In this document: positions 27,758 to 36,437 of the stretch, piece after piece
How positions within the stretch are numbered: position 1 is the stretch's first letter
How the letters are laid out: every line of letters begins with the position of its first letter
From: Chitinophagales bacterium
GTDB taxonomy: Bacteria > Bacteroidota > Bacteroidia > Chitinophagales > Chitinophagaceae
DNA: 64,000 nucleotides
NCBI GenBank assembly: GCA_017303335.1
Contig: JAFLBK010000001.1
Span: 749,001-813,000 of the forward strand
Reading direction: 5' to 3'
Notes under the pieces: model-generated
What the model was told of the DNA's origin: nothing
Database searches by the model: none
Seen by the model: only the letters and a program-made list of their open reading frames with translations
Position numbers and translations under genes: made by a program

Positions 27758-28188
27758 GATCCGGAATTTTTAAGTTGATTAATGAATATTTTCATCCTGC
27801 AGGAAGCGATCGGTTCGTTGTTGCAGCTGATCTCGCCGGAAACCAGTGTTACGTCGAATACCTGGTTTTCGATTTGGATCCGGGTGACCAGCTCGTCGCC
27901 GGTGCGGGGAAGTTTGAATACCTGTAAATTATTTACGGCGCCGATATAGCCCACCTGCACCGGCTGGTTGCCCGTCTGGGCCACATAGCCAGCGCGGGCC
28001 GCCGCGGTTTGCGCAATGTTTTCCACCAGGCCGGGTTCCCGGAAAACGCCTTTCTCGGTAAAGAGGCAATCGTCGCTGACGCGGAACCCGGTGGTAAAGC
28101 CCGATTCACTGAAACCGATCACCTTATCAACCAGCACAAAGGGCGGGCGTTGGGGAATCAGGTCTTGTATATTCTCAACCGGCATCAT
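27754..28188 (-). CDS. Hot-dog fold dehydratase-like protein (ApeP-like, Glu-bearing)
   Basis: About 144 residues from ATG 28188. IQDLIPQRPPFVLVDKVIGF is the FabZ/ApeP-type opening; EPGLVENIAQTAAARAGY aligns with the FabZ helix that holds the catalytic acid (Glu of VENIAQ). No histidine occurs anywhere from this start, so the usual His is missing. In characterised aryl polyene systems two dehydratase subunits (ApeI and ApeP) form a heterodimer; this may be the counterpart of the protein at 17677. Confidence 0.78.
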   Translation of the reverse strand: MMPVENIQDLIPQRPPFVLVDKVIGFSESGFTTGFRVSDDCLFTEKGVFREPGLVENIAQTAAARAGYVAQTGNQPVQVGYIGAVNNLQVFKLPRTGDELVTRIQIENQVFDVTLVSGEISCNNEPIASCRMKIFINQLKNSGS

Positions 28189-28271
28189 GTTGTGTTGGTT
28201 CGGAACCGCACAGGCGATAAAGAACAGGTTTATCGTTCGGCTATGCTGGTTATCTTTTAGGTGGTTCAAAG

Positions 28272-29150
28272 TTAACTCCAGAAATCGTAATAGTTGAACC
28301 ATTGTTCGGGGTATGCCCGGAGTTTGTTTTCCATTTCGTTCACGTATTCATCCAGCATGGAGCGCATAACGGCCTGTTTATCGGCATCGCTGTATTCTTT
28401 TACCGGGCTGGCGAAGAAATGATAATGCAATTTGCTTTCTTTTACCGCAAATACAAATGAAACAGGCACTTTAAATTTTGCCGCCAGCAGGAAGGGCCCC
28501 ATCGGGAACCGGGCCGGCTGCCCCAGGAAATCAGCCGAAAGTGTTTTATTGCCTTCCACGAAGCGATCGGCGTGCATACATACCAGTTCATTGCGGACAA
28601 AGGCTTCGCTGATGGCATAAATATGTGAGAGATCGTCTTTGATCAGGATGATATTCATGGTACGCTTACCCGTTACGCTTTCGAGGTATTGCTTGATCTG
28701 TTCATGCTCCCCGTCGTACATCACAATGTTGATGGGTGTTTCGAGGCGGGTGAAGAGGTGCCCGGCCACATCCCAGTTGCCGATATGGGCGCTCAGCAGG
28801 ATACCTCCTTTTTTCAGTTGTGCGATGGCCCGCAGGTTTTCTTCCCCGTCGAAATCAAAACTGAATTTGTTCGGGATCCCGGCCATCATCACCACTTTGT
28901 CGATCAATCCCTGCCCCAGCAGGTAATAATTCCGGTAGAGACAGCGCAGCGATTTGCCGGTGCCGAAACCCAGTTTATGACGGTAGAGCCGGTAAATATG
29001 TCCTGAAGCCTTCCAGGAGAACAGGAAGTAGTAGAATACCACGAAGCGCAGCAGGAAATAGGCAGGAGAAAGTCCGGCGTTTTTCAGTATCCACACAAAG
29101 ATGCGGTACCCCAGCGGAGTTCCTTTTGATTTGCCTTGCCAGGAAGACAT
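28272..29150 (-). CDS. LpxL/HtrB-type acyltransferase
   Basis: 292 residues. An N-terminal membrane helix precedes the family motif LLSAHIGNWDVAGHLF (HX4D), and RFVEGNKTLSADFLGQPARFPMGPFLLA and FFASPVKEYS follow the lipid A acyltransferase plan. It probably transfers an acyl chain from ACP at the inner membrane; in pigment clusters such enzymes are proposed to anchor the polyene to a lipid. Its start overlaps the neighbouring ACP stop by one base. Confidence 0.87.
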   Translation of the reverse strand: MSSWQGKSKGTPLGYRIFVWILKNAGLSPAYFLLRFVVFYYFLFSWKASGHIYRLYRHKLGFGTGKSLRCLYRNYYLLGQGLIDKVVMMAGIPNKFSFDFDGEENLRAIAQLKKGGILLSAHIGNWDVAGHLFTRLETPINIVMYDGEHEQIKQYLESVTGKRTMNIILIKDDLSHIYAISEAFVRNELVCMHADRFVEGNKTLSADFLGQPARFPMGPFLLAAKFKVPVSFVFAVKESKLHYHFFASPVKEYSDADKQAVMRSMLDEYVNEMENKLRAYPEQWFNYYDFWS

Positions 29151-29407
29151 CAGGCCAGTTCTTTAGAATTGACGCGGGAGATGACGTAGTCGCAGAAATC
29201 CTGGAATGTGATGATGTTGGTGAAATCCTCCGGTTTTACCTTGAACCCGAAGTTGTTTTCGATCACCACCACCAGGTCGATATAATCCAGGCTGTCGAGG
29301 CCCAGGGTTTCTTTTAAATTGGCTTCCGGAATTAATTTGGCTGCATCCACTTCAAATTCCTCGGTGAGGAATTCGTGAATCTTCTCAAGAATTTCGGTAT
29401 TCGTCAT
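29150..29407 (-). CDS. Acyl carrier protein (third)
   Basis: 85 residues, acidic, with the carrier site KETLGLDSLDYIDLVVVI (serine of DSLD). It lies between an acyltransferase and a KS, 9 bp from the KS stop. It differs from the other two ACPs in the cluster, which hints at a separate role such as starter or acceptor carrier. Confidence 0.92.
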   Translation of the reverse strand: MTNTEILEKIHEFLTEEFEVDAAKLIPEANLKETLGLDSLDYIDLVVVIENNFGFKVKPEDFTNIITFQDFCDYVISRVNSKELA

Positions 29408-29416
29408 AGCAGTTGA

Positions 29417-30640
29417 TTAAATCAGTTTTCTTACAATGAGTGATGAGTTTGTTCCGCCAAACCCAAACGAGTTGGACAAAAATACGACTATATCCTTTTC
29501 CACTGCACTTTTTGCGATATTCAGCTTCGCCGAATCTTCATCCGGGTTTTCGAAATTGATGTTCGGCGCCACAAATGAATGCTGCATCATCAGCAGTGAA
29601 TAAACGATCTCGCTGGCGCCCGCCATCCAGCATTCGTGCCCGGTCATCGATTTTGTTGAACTTACCAGGGGCTTGTACTGGCCAAAAACTTCATCAATCG
29701 CCCGTGCTTCGCTGGCGTCGCCTGCCGGGGTAGAGGTTGCATGCGCATTGATATAATCCACTTCCCGGGCGCTGATACCGGCATCTTTCATGGCCATGTT
29801 CAGCGAGCGCACCGGGCCTTCCACCGTGGGGTTCGAGATATGCGCCCCGTTGGAAGAGAATCCGTACCCGATCACCTCGCCCAGGATCTTCGCTCCTCTT
29901 TTCTGCGCCGATTCGAGGCTTTCCAGGATCACCGTTGCCGCTCCACCGCTCGGGATCAGTCCGTCGCGGTCGCGATCGAAGGGCCGGGAAGCCCGGGTTG
30001 GATCCGATTCACGTATTGAAAACGCCGAAAGGGCGTCGAATGTTCCCATGGACAGGTGATTTATTTCCTGGGCACCCCCACAAACAACACAATCCTGCAG
30101 GCCGGTGCGTATGAAATGATAGCCCAACCCGATGGAATGCGATCCACTGGCACAGGCGGCGCTGATGGTAAAGTTGACGCCCCGCAGTTTGAAGATGGTG
30201 GCCAGGTTCATGGTCACCGTGGAGTTCATGGTTTGAAAAACAGCGCCCGAACCCACCAGCGTGGTGTCTTTCTTCTCCCGGATCATGTCGTTGGATTCGA
30301 TCACGGATTTGGCGGAACTGTCGTTGCCGTAAAGAATGCCAATATCGTTCGCCTGGATAAAATCGGGGTCGATGCCGGCGCCGGCCAATGCTTCCAGCGT
30401 GGCCAGGTACGCGTATTCGCCCTGTTCGGGTAACATCACCCTTGCCCGGCGGTCGAGCTTACCCTTCAGATCGGGTTTATCTACATAACCGGTAAGGCCC
30501 GAGCGATAGCCATAGTCTTTGCGCACGGGGTCGAGGATGATCCCGGATCTGCCCTGGTACAAAGAATCCCGCACTTCATCGAGGTTCTTCCCGATGCAGG
30601 AGTAGATGCCCATGCCTGTTATGACAACTCTTCTATCCAT
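29417..30640 (-). CDS. Beta-ketoacyl-ACP synthase II-like (FabF/FabB type)
   Basis: 407 residues. Start MDRRVVITGMGIYSCIG; cysteine in ISAACASGSHSIGLG, histidine in NAHATSTPAGDASEA, histidine in SMTGHECWMAGASE. Active triad intact. The ACASGSHSIG motif is closer to FabB/FabF than to the KS/CLF pairs. It follows the ketoreductase gene by 74 bp, a gap that holds heptamer-type repeats. Confidence 0.92.
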   Translation of the reverse strand: MDRRVVITGMGIYSCIGKNLDEVRDSLYQGRSGIILDPVRKDYGYRSGLTGYVDKPDLKGKLDRRARVMLPEQGEYAYLATLEALAGAGIDPDFIQANDIGILYGNDSSAKSVIESNDMIREKKDTTLVGSGAVFQTMNSTVTMNLATIFKLRGVNFTISAACASGSHSIGLGYHFIRTGLQDCVVCGGAQEINHLSMGTFDALSAFSIRESDPTRASRPFDRDRDGLIPSGGAATVILESLESAQKRGAKILGEVIGYGFSSNGAHISNPTVEGPVRSLNMAMKDAGISAREVDYINAHATSTPAGDASEARAIDEVFGQYKPLVSSTKSMTGHECWMAGASEIVYSLLMMQHSFVAPNINFENPDEDSAKLNIAKSAVEKDIVVFLSNSFGFGGTNSSLIVRKLI

Positions 30641-30655
30641 ATATAAGTAAGAAGT

Positions 30656-30720
30656 GGAAAGTCAAAACCAAAAACCTGGATTCACTTTTTGCTTTTGACC
30701 TTTGCCTTTTGACTTTAAGA
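30656..30720. repeat. Degenerate 7-bp tandem repeat and inverted repeat
   Basis: From 30685 to 30719 the sequence can be read as five heptamers of the type CTTTTGA (CTTTTTG, CTTTTGA, CCTTTGC, CTTTTGA, CTTTAAG). AAAGTCAAAA near 30657 is inverted relative to TTTTGACTTT near 30707. The repeat runs into the stop codon of the ketoreductase gene. Confidence 0.5.
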
Positions 30721-31443
30721 ATATAATCCTCCGTTCACCGAGATCACTTCCCCCGTTATATACGATGCGCCTTCCGATGCCAGGAACCCTACGGTACTGG
30801 CCACCTCTTCCGGCGTACCGAAACGCTTTACCGGTATCATCGCCTTCAGCTCATTCTCATTCAGGTCGCTGGTCATATCGGTTTTGATGAAGCCCGGAGC
30901 AACCGCGTTCACCGTAATTCCCTTTCGTGCTATTTCCTGGGCCAGGGCCTTGGTGGCCCCGATCACACCCGCTTTGGCAGCGGAGTAATTGGTTTGTCCC
31001 GCCATGCCTTTCAGGCCGGATAAAGAAACGATGTTGATGATGCGGCCCTTTTTTTTCATCAGCATGCTGTTCACCACCAGTCGGGTAACATAAAAGAAAC
31101 CGCCGAGGCTTGTATCGATCACGCGGTTCCACTGTTCATCTTTCATCCACATCATCAGGCCGTCGTCGCGGATGCCGGCATTGTTCACCAGCACTTCGAT
31201 CGTTTTATCCGGATTGGCTTCCATCCAACCGCCGAGTGTTGCGATGATCTGTTCTTTATCGGCCACGTCAAACCGGATGATCTCGCCCTCCACGCCTTTT
31301 TCTTTCACCAGGGCCAGCGTTTGCAAGGCTTCCGCTTCGTTCGAGCGGTAATTGATGAGCACATGATAGCCCATCGAGGCCAGCCGGATGCAAACGGCCT
31401 TGCCTATACCTCTGGAACCTCCTGTTACTAATGCGAATTTCAT
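30715..31443 (-). CDS. 3-oxoacyl-ACP reductase, SDR family (FabG-like)
   Basis: 242 residues. NADP site ALVTGGSRGIGKAVC, NNAGIRDDGL, catalytic serine in NIVSLSGLKG, YSAAKAGVIGATKAL (Tyr and Lys), and the closing VASTVGFLASEGASYITGEVISVNGG. This is classic FabG. It reduces the beta-keto groups after each condensation in polyene assembly. The only ketoreductase in the window, so it probably serves all KSs here. Confidence 0.93.
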   Translation of the reverse strand: MKFALVTGGSRGIGKAVCIRLASMGYHVLINYRSNEAEALQTLALVKEKGVEGEIIRFDVADKEQIIATLGGWMEANPDKTIEVLVNNAGIRDDGLMMWMKDEQWNRVIDTSLGGFFYVTRLVVNSMLMKKKGRIINIVSLSGLKGMAGQTNYSAAKAGVIGATKALAQEIARKGITVNAVAPGFIKTDMTSDLNENELKAMIPVKRFGTPEEVASTVGFLASEGASYITGEVISVNGGLYS

Positions 31444-31498
31444 CTGGTCTGTTTTGGCGGATTATTATATGGATGTACCGGTTTTTCTGTTAGCGTAT

Positions 31499-33076
31499 TC
31501 AGGATGTGATCGGCTCCTTCACCTTGCCCAGTTTAAAAGAGATAACAGGGGCGGAGTTTTCAAAATAGGTTTTGATTTTTTCCAGGTCTTTGTATTTGGG
31601 CTTGTCTTCGATGAATACAGGGAACAGCTTGCGGATCTCGGTGTATACATGATGCGTTTCCGACGACAGGCGATCGGTACACTTCATATGATCAATAGCC
31701 TGCAGTACGGTCATCATCTGGATGGCCAGCACTTCGAAGGAGTTGTTGATCACCCGGCGGGTCATCAGGGCCGCGTTGCAACCCATGCTCACGATGTCCT
31801 GGTTGTCGTTGTTGTTGGGAATGCTGTGTACGTACATCGGGAACGACATGGTTTGATTTTCCGCAACCGTAGATGTTGCCGTAAACTGCATACCCTGCAT
31901 GCCGAAGTTGAAACCAAGTACGCCCAGGTTAACAAAGGGCGGGAATTTCTGGTTCAGCTTTTCGTTGAGCAGGTAATTGAGCTGCCGCTCCGAAAGCATC
32001 GACAGTTTGGTGATGGCGATCTTGAGCTTATCCATCTCGAGCGAAACATAATCGCCGTGGAAATTACCTCCGTGAAAAATGTTCTGGTTCTCGTGGTCGA
32101 TGACCGGGTTGTCGTTCACCGAGTTCAGTTCATCCGTCACCACTTTCTCTGCCTGGCTGATGGTGTCGTATATCGGGCCCAGTACCTGGGTCACGCAGCG
32201 GAGCGAATAGTATTCCTGCACCTTATCCTTAAACACTTCCTGGTCGAGTTTGGCCGGGTTGTACAGGTGCTCCGAACGGTTTCGGATCATCTTACTGTCC
32301 TTGAGTATCTCCCGCAATTGGGCGGCGATCTTGTTCTGACCCTTATGATGTTTTACGATATTCAGTTCGTAGGAGTAGTGGTCGTCGTAGGCCTCCACCA
32401 CCTCGTTGATCATGGCCGAAAGCAGTACCGACCATTCGAGCAGTTTCTGCGCCTGGACGATATTGGCCATACCGATACCGGTCATGGCCGAAGTTCCGTT
32501 CAGTATGGCCAATCCTTCGCGGATATGGATGCTGAGCGGTTTGATATTCAGCTGCTTGAATACCTCAGCCGTAGGCCTGATCTCCCCTTTATACAGCACT
32601 TCACCTTCGCCGATCAGTACCAGCCCGAGATGGGCCAGTTGTACCAGGTCGCCGCTGGCGCCCACGCCGCCATGCTCGAAAATGCAGGGGGTAACGTCAT
32701 TGTTGATGAGTTCTTTGATCAGGTGCACCGTTTCGGGGTGTATGCCCGAATAGCCCTGCATGAGGCTGTTGAGCCGGGCCAGCATCACGCCCTTCACCAT
32801 AATGGGCGACATCAGGCTGTTGCTGCCCGAACTGTGGCTGCGGATGAGGTTATACTGGAGCTGGAGCATGTTTTCCTCGCTCACTTTATATTGGGCCATG
32901 GGGCCGAAACCGGTGTTGATCCCGTAGATCAGTTTATTGGATGAGAATTTTTGCAGAAAGCGGAAATTGGCCTCCACCTTTTCCACGGCCTTGGGGTCAA
33001 GCGCAACCTCCTTTCCCTCGTAAAGAACGGCCGAAAAATCAGCCAGGGAAAGCCGTCTGTCACCTACATGTACCAT
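31499..33076 (-). CDS. Tyrosine ammonia-lyase (aromatic amino acid lyase family)
   Basis: 525 residues. The MIO cofactor forms from Ala-Ser-Gly at about 140-142 in GGVGASGDLVQLAHL. The substrate-selectivity loop LQYNLIRSHSSG (about 73-84) is, from memory, the same as in the experimentally specific tyrosine ammonia-lyase of Flavobacterium johnsoniae, which supports 4-coumarate production from tyrosine over histidase activity. This supplies the aryl starter of the polyene. YVHSIPNNNDNQDIVSMG near the C-terminus is a further family motif. Confidence 0.92.
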   Translation of the reverse strand: MVHVGDRRLSLADFSAVLYEGKEVALDPKAVEKVEANFRFLQKFSSNKLIYGINTGFGPMAQYKVSEENMLQLQYNLIRSHSSGSNSLMSPIMVKGVMLARLNSLMQGYSGIHPETVHLIKELINNDVTPCIFEHGGVGASGDLVQLAHLGLVLIGEGEVLYKGEIRPTAEVFKQLNIKPLSIHIREGLAILNGTSAMTGIGMANIVQAQKLLEWSVLLSAMINEVVEAYDDHYSYELNIVKHHKGQNKIAAQLREILKDSKMIRNRSEHLYNPAKLDQEVFKDKVQEYYSLRCVTQVLGPIYDTISQAEKVVTDELNSVNDNPVIDHENQNIFHGGNFHGDYVSLEMDKLKIAITKLSMLSERQLNYLLNEKLNQKFPPFVNLGVLGFNFGMQGMQFTATSTVAENQTMSFPMYVHSIPNNNDNQDIVSMGCNAALMTRRVINNSFEVLAIQMMTVLQAIDHMKCTDRLSSETHHVYTEIRKLFPVFIEDKPKYKDLEKIKTYFENSAPVISFKLGKVKEPITS

Positions 33077-33271
33077 GTTCCGAATTTAGTCTTAATAAGG
33101 GTTTTTATCAAAGCGGTAAAAATAGAATAAAGATTCCAAATTCCGGTCTTTTGCCCTATGGATGCGTGAAGTTATAGAAAGTGCTTTCAACAATTTTGCG
33201 GCTTCAGGGTATTTTTGCTGACTGTTTTTTATCTATTTTTATTCCCTCATAACCTTAAAACCTGATTTATT

Positions 33272-33859
33272 ATGAAACGTATCAGCAGTATTGCCCTGGG
33301 CCTGATCATGGTCCTTTTTTGCTCCCCGGACAGCCAGGCGCAGCGGATTAAAACCACCAGCGGGGATGAAAACATCCTGAAAGGTGAAACCACCATCAAT
33401 ATTGAGTTTGTGTACGATGGCCTGAGTGTGGGTAAGTACGACAAAGAAGCCGATTACATCAAGGCAAAGACCGATGAATACAATAAAAAAGAACCCGGAC
33501 GCGGCGATTCCTGGGCAAAAAGCTGGGTAAGCGACCGTGAGTCCCGTTTCGAACCCCGCTTCATTAACGAGTTCCAGGATGCCACCGGCATGACCGTTAA
33601 AAAAGACGCCAAGTACACCCTTGTATTCAAAACCACTTCCATCGAACCCGGTTACAACATTGTGATCAGCCGCAAGAATGCCGAGATCGACGCCGTAGCC
33701 TGGATCATTGAAACCGGCAAGCCCGATAAGAAACTGGCCGAGTTTACCATCAACAACGCCCCTGGACGGATCTATGGCGGCTACGATTACGACACCGGCA
33801 CCCGTATCCAGGAAGCTTATGCCGTATCCGGCAAACGCCTGGGTAAATACCTGAAATAA
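33272..33859 (+). CDS. Secreted hypothetical protein, tandem paralogue 1
   Basis: 195 residues with a signal peptide (ISSIALGLIMVLFCS, cleavage near SQAQ). The mature protein is about 175 residues with GDENILKGETTINIEFVYDGLSVG and IEPGYNIVISRKNAEID, shared with the next gene. No family known to me. It interrupts the minus-strand pigment genes and is read in the opposite direction. Confidence 0.78.
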   Translation: MKRISSIALGLIMVLFCSPDSQAQRIKTTSGDENILKGETTINIEFVYDGLSVGKYDKEADYIKAKTDEYNKKEPGRGDSWAKSWVSDRESRFEPRFINEFQDATGMTVKKDAKYTLVFKTTSIEPGYNIVISRKNAEIDAVAWIIETGKPDKKLAEFTINNAPGRIYGGYDYDTGTRIQEAYAVSGKRLGKYLK

Positions 33860-33882
33860 GTTTAACAGCGAATACGTTCTGG

Positions 33883-33910
33883 AAAGACTTCCCGCTCCCG
33901 GGAAGTCTTT
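33883..33910 (+). terminator. Rho-independent terminator between the tandem paralogues
   Basis: Perfect 12-bp stem (AAAGACTTCCCG pairing with CGGGAAGTCTTT) with a 4-base loop, followed by ATTTTTG. The T tract doubles as part of the next promoter element. Confidence 0.85.
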
Positions 33911-33917
33911 ATTTTTG
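33910..33917 (+). promoter_or_regulatory. Candidate -7 element TAttTTTG for paralogue 2
   Basis: TATTTTTG begins at the last base of the terminator stem and lies 22 bp before the ATG at 33940. A -33 box would fall within the terminator hairpin. Confidence 0.4.
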
Positions 33918-33939
33918 CTGCCAACTAAAGCAACCCCAT

Positions 33940-34536
33940 ATGAAAATGCTGCAAACGCTCTTCCTTTCCGCCACGATCCTGCTGGCGATGACCCCGGCCA
34001 AGGCACAACAGGTAGATCTTGCCAAAGGCGACCTGTCGATCCTCAAAGGAGAAACAACCATCAACATCGAATTCACTTACGAAAAGTTAACGGTAGGCGA
34101 CGACGGTAAAGAAGAAGCGTACATCAAGCGCAAGACCCAGGAGATGAATGAAAAGGAAAAAGGAAGCGGGGATATCTGGGCCCGCAAATGGCAGGAAGAC
34201 AAAAAGAACATGTACGAACCCAAATTCATCCTCGGCTTCACCAACCTGAGCAAGATGACGGTGAGCAAGGATGCCAGGTATACTCTTATCTTCAACACAA
34301 AGGCCATAGAACCCGGCTACCAGGTAGGTATCTCTAAGCGGAACGCGGGCATCGACGGATCCGTAACAATCGTGGAAACCGCTAACCGCGATAAAAAACT
34401 GATCGTACTCAACGTAGAAAGGCCGGGCGAGAACAAATGGCGTGGCGCCGCCTTTGATGCCGCTTCACGTATTGCCGACGCGTATTATTTATCCGGACAA
34501 AAAATAGGTAAGTTTATTGCCAAGGGCGGAGAATAA
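33940..34536 (+). CDS. Secreted hypothetical protein, tandem paralogue 2
   Basis: 198 residues with a signal peptide (LFLSATILLAMTPAKAQ). It aligns along its whole length with the preceding gene: GDLSILKGETTINIEFTYEKLTVG, WARKWQEDKKNMYEPKFILGF, MTVSKDARYTLIFNTKAIEPGYQVGISKRNAGID. A clear tandem duplication that has since diverged. Function unknown. Confidence 0.78.
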   Translation: MKMLQTLFLSATILLAMTPAKAQQVDLAKGDLSILKGETTINIEFTYEKLTVGDDGKEEAYIKRKTQEMNEKEKGSGDIWARKWQEDKKNMYEPKFILGFTNLSKMTVSKDARYTLIFNTKAIEPGYQVGISKRNAGIDGSVTIVETANRDKKLIVLNVERPGENKWRGAAFDAASRIADAYYLSGQKIGKFIAKGGE

Positions 34537-34587
34537 CTTAGCTGAACGTAATGGCGAAGAGGCCGACGACACAATCGGCTAATCAGG

Positions 34588-34615
34588 AGATTGCTTCGCT
34601 GTGCTCGCAATGACG
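34588..34615. repeat. Interspersed palindromic repeat of the ATTGC...GCAAT type
   Basis: AGATTGCTTCGCTGTGCTCG followed by CAATGACG forms ATTGC/GCAAT arms around a TTCGCTG core. I know such elements as dispersed intergenic repeats in many bacterial genomes. It sits in the 83-bp convergent gap between paralogue 2 and the acyl ligase. Confidence 0.5.
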
Positions 34616-34619
34616 ATTC

Positions 34620-35915
34620 CTAATTCCTCCGGTCGATAAACCGAACCGCCTTTCTCCCGGTTTCGGGGAACTGCATCTTGTGCATCTCTTCTTTGGAAAC
34701 ATAATGGATATGCGGGCTCACCCGCAGCCTTGCCTGCAGGTTGGAGCGGATCTTCCGGTCGCATTCTTCCGAATCATTCACAGGTAAGAGGTGGAGTTTC
34801 ACCTCGTCCATACCGATATCATTGGAGTATACTTCGGCTACATAGTCTTTCACTTCATCCATCTCGTTCAGCAGGTCGAACAGGGAGGGCGGGTATAAGG
34901 TAGTGCCCTTGAATTTGATCATCTGCTTTTTCCTGCCCACCACCGGCGATAAACGCAGGGTATTTCTCCCGCAGGAACAGGGCTTTTCGTCGTATACACA
35001 GATATCGCCTGTTTTATACCGCAACAGCGGCATGCCTTCCACACCCAGCGTGGTAATGGTTACTTCGCCGGGTTCGCCGGGTTTTACCGGGCGGTTCATC
35101 TCATCCAGCAATTCCACGATCAGCAACTCCGGCTGCAAATGACCGCCGCAACCTTCCACACATTCGGTGAATGCCGTTTGCATTTCGGTAGACGCATAGG
35201 TGGAAAACAACTGGATATGCCAGGCATCGGTGATGCGTTTACCAAGCGTATTGAGTGAGAAATCGGTATCGCGGATGTTTTCGCCGATGCAGATCGCTTT
35301 CTTCACGGAGCAGGCGTTGATATCGATCTTGTGCTCCTGGGCATACTGAACAAGTTTCAGGATAAACGAAGGCACCGCCACGATGGCCGTCGGTTTCAAC
35401 CGCTGGATGGTTTCCCATTGCAGGGAAGGAACACCCGGACCTACGCGTATGATGCCGGCTCCTAATTTGCGCAGGCCGGCATAGTAAGCCATCCCCGCCA
35501 TGAACTGGCGATCGAGTGTAAGCATCAGTTGGATGATATCATCGGGTCTTGTTTCGGCACTGAGAAAAGAGCAGTACTCATTGTAGGTGAGCCGTTGCAG
35601 GTCGTTCTCGGTAAGGGCGATGGTAACCGGGCTGCCCAGGGTACCGGATGTAGAACTGTATTCAACGATCTCGCTGCGGGGAACACAAAGAAATTCATCG
35701 TTGCGCTGCTGCAGGTCTTCCTTAACCGTAACCGGAATACCCACCAGGTCGTCGACACTCTTGATGCCTTTCACATTGAACTTCGCCTGCGAAAACAATT
35801 CGCGGTAGAACGGCGAATGTTCATTCAGGTAGGCAAGGGTTTCCTGCAGTTTTTTATCCTGCATGGCCCGGATCTCAGCTGCGCTGTTGAAAGCAATATC
35901 GGGTGAGTATGTCAT
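34620..35915 (-). CDS. Phenylacetate-CoA ligase-like acyl-activating enzyme
   Basis: About 431 residues from ATG 35915, which overlaps the acpS stop (ATGA). ANL-superfamily features: VEYSSTSGTLGSPVTIALT (phosphate-binding loop), STYASTEMQTAF, LLRYKTGDICVYDEKPCSCGRNTLRLSPVVGRKKQMIK. Length and motifs match the PaaK branch. In this cluster it most likely activates 4-coumarate as adenylate for loading on CoA or an ACP, which is inferred from the neighbouring ammonia-lyase and acpS. Confidence 0.87.
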   Translation of the reverse strand: MTYSPDIAFNSAAEIRAMQDKKLQETLAYLNEHSPFYRELFSQAKFNVKGIKSVDDLVGIPVTVKEDLQQRNDEFLCVPRSEIVEYSSTSGTLGSPVTIALTENDLQRLTYNEYCSFLSAETRPDDIIQLMLTLDRQFMAGMAYYAGLRKLGAGIIRVGPGVPSLQWETIQRLKPTAIVAVPSFILKLVQYAQEHKIDINACSVKKAICIGENIRDTDFSLNTLGKRITDAWHIQLFSTYASTEMQTAFTECVEGCGGHLQPELLIVELLDEMNRPVKPGEPGEVTITTLGVEGMPLLRYKTGDICVYDEKPCSCGRNTLRLSPVVGRKKQMIKFKGTTLYPPSLFDLLNEMDEVKDYVAEVYSNDIGMDEVKLHLLPVNDSEECDRKIRSNLQARLRVSPHIHYVSKEEMHKMQFPETGRKAVRFIDRRN

Positions 35916-36289
35916 AACGCTTCGATTAGTACCATGGCACAAGCCATCGTTTTAAGATGTGACAAAGAGACGAAAATTTTTCCGGCATTCAGCTTTGCGA
36001 CCGTTTCGGCCGTAAGGCCCAGGAAACGCATTTCGGGCTTTCCCTCCTCATCGTTGTAGATCTCGATCTCGTTGAAGGCGGTCCCGCTTCGCCAGCCGGT
36101 ACCGATCGCTTTCAGGAACGCCTCCTTGGCGGCAAAACGGGCAGCATAATGTTCGTACTTGAACGCCATCCGCTCGCAATAGGCGATCTCATGAGCGGAA
36201 AAAACCAGCTCCCTGAAACCGGCTTTCTTTTCCAGCTTCTCCGCTACCCGTTCTACTTCGATCAGATCGGTGCCTATTCCAAGAATCAT
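35912..36289 (-). CDS. acpS: Holo-ACP synthase (4'-phosphopantetheinyl transferase)
   Basis: About 125 residues, the usual AcpS size, from ATG 36289 with MILGIGTDLIEVERV. Motifs: GIGTDLIEVERV (metal-binding Asp) and RFAAKEAFLKAIGTG (Glu and Lys). It loads phosphopantetheine on the cluster's ACPs. An upstream in-frame extension to 36436 runs through a palindrome array and is rejected. The next gene starts inside its stop codon. Confidence 0.93.
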   Translation of the reverse strand: MILGIGTDLIEVERVAEKLEKKAGFRELVFSAHEIAYCERMAFKYEHYAARFAAKEAFLKAIGTGWRSGTAFNEIEIYNDEEGKPEMRFLGLTAETVAKLNAGKIFVSLSHLKTMACAMVLIEAL

Positions 36290-36309
36290 ATTGTGTTGTT
36301 TTTGATCCA

Positions 36310-36427
36310 GGGCTAAAGCCCCGGGAGAATTATTTTCTATTACCCCGGGCTTAAAAGCCGGAGCAACGAATACCAGCCAATCAGCCCAACCCGGGTTGGC
36401 TGCCTGTGATCCCGGACTAAAGTCCGG
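36310..36427. repeat. Cluster of four REP-like palindromes
   Basis: Four compact hairpins: GGGCTAAAGCCC (36310-36321), CCGGGCTTAAAAGCCGG (36345-36361), a CAGCC..GGCTG palindrome with an AACCCGGGTT core (36382-36402), and CCGGACTAAAGTCCGG (36412-36427). Three share a CT(T)AAAG centre. They fill the gap between acpS and the C45 gene. Confidence 0.75.
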
Positions 36428-36437
36428 CCAATTCATT

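Noticed and set aside
36290..36436. N-terminal extension of acpS
   Set aside because: It translates through a palindrome array, and the AcpS family starts at MILGIGTD (36289).
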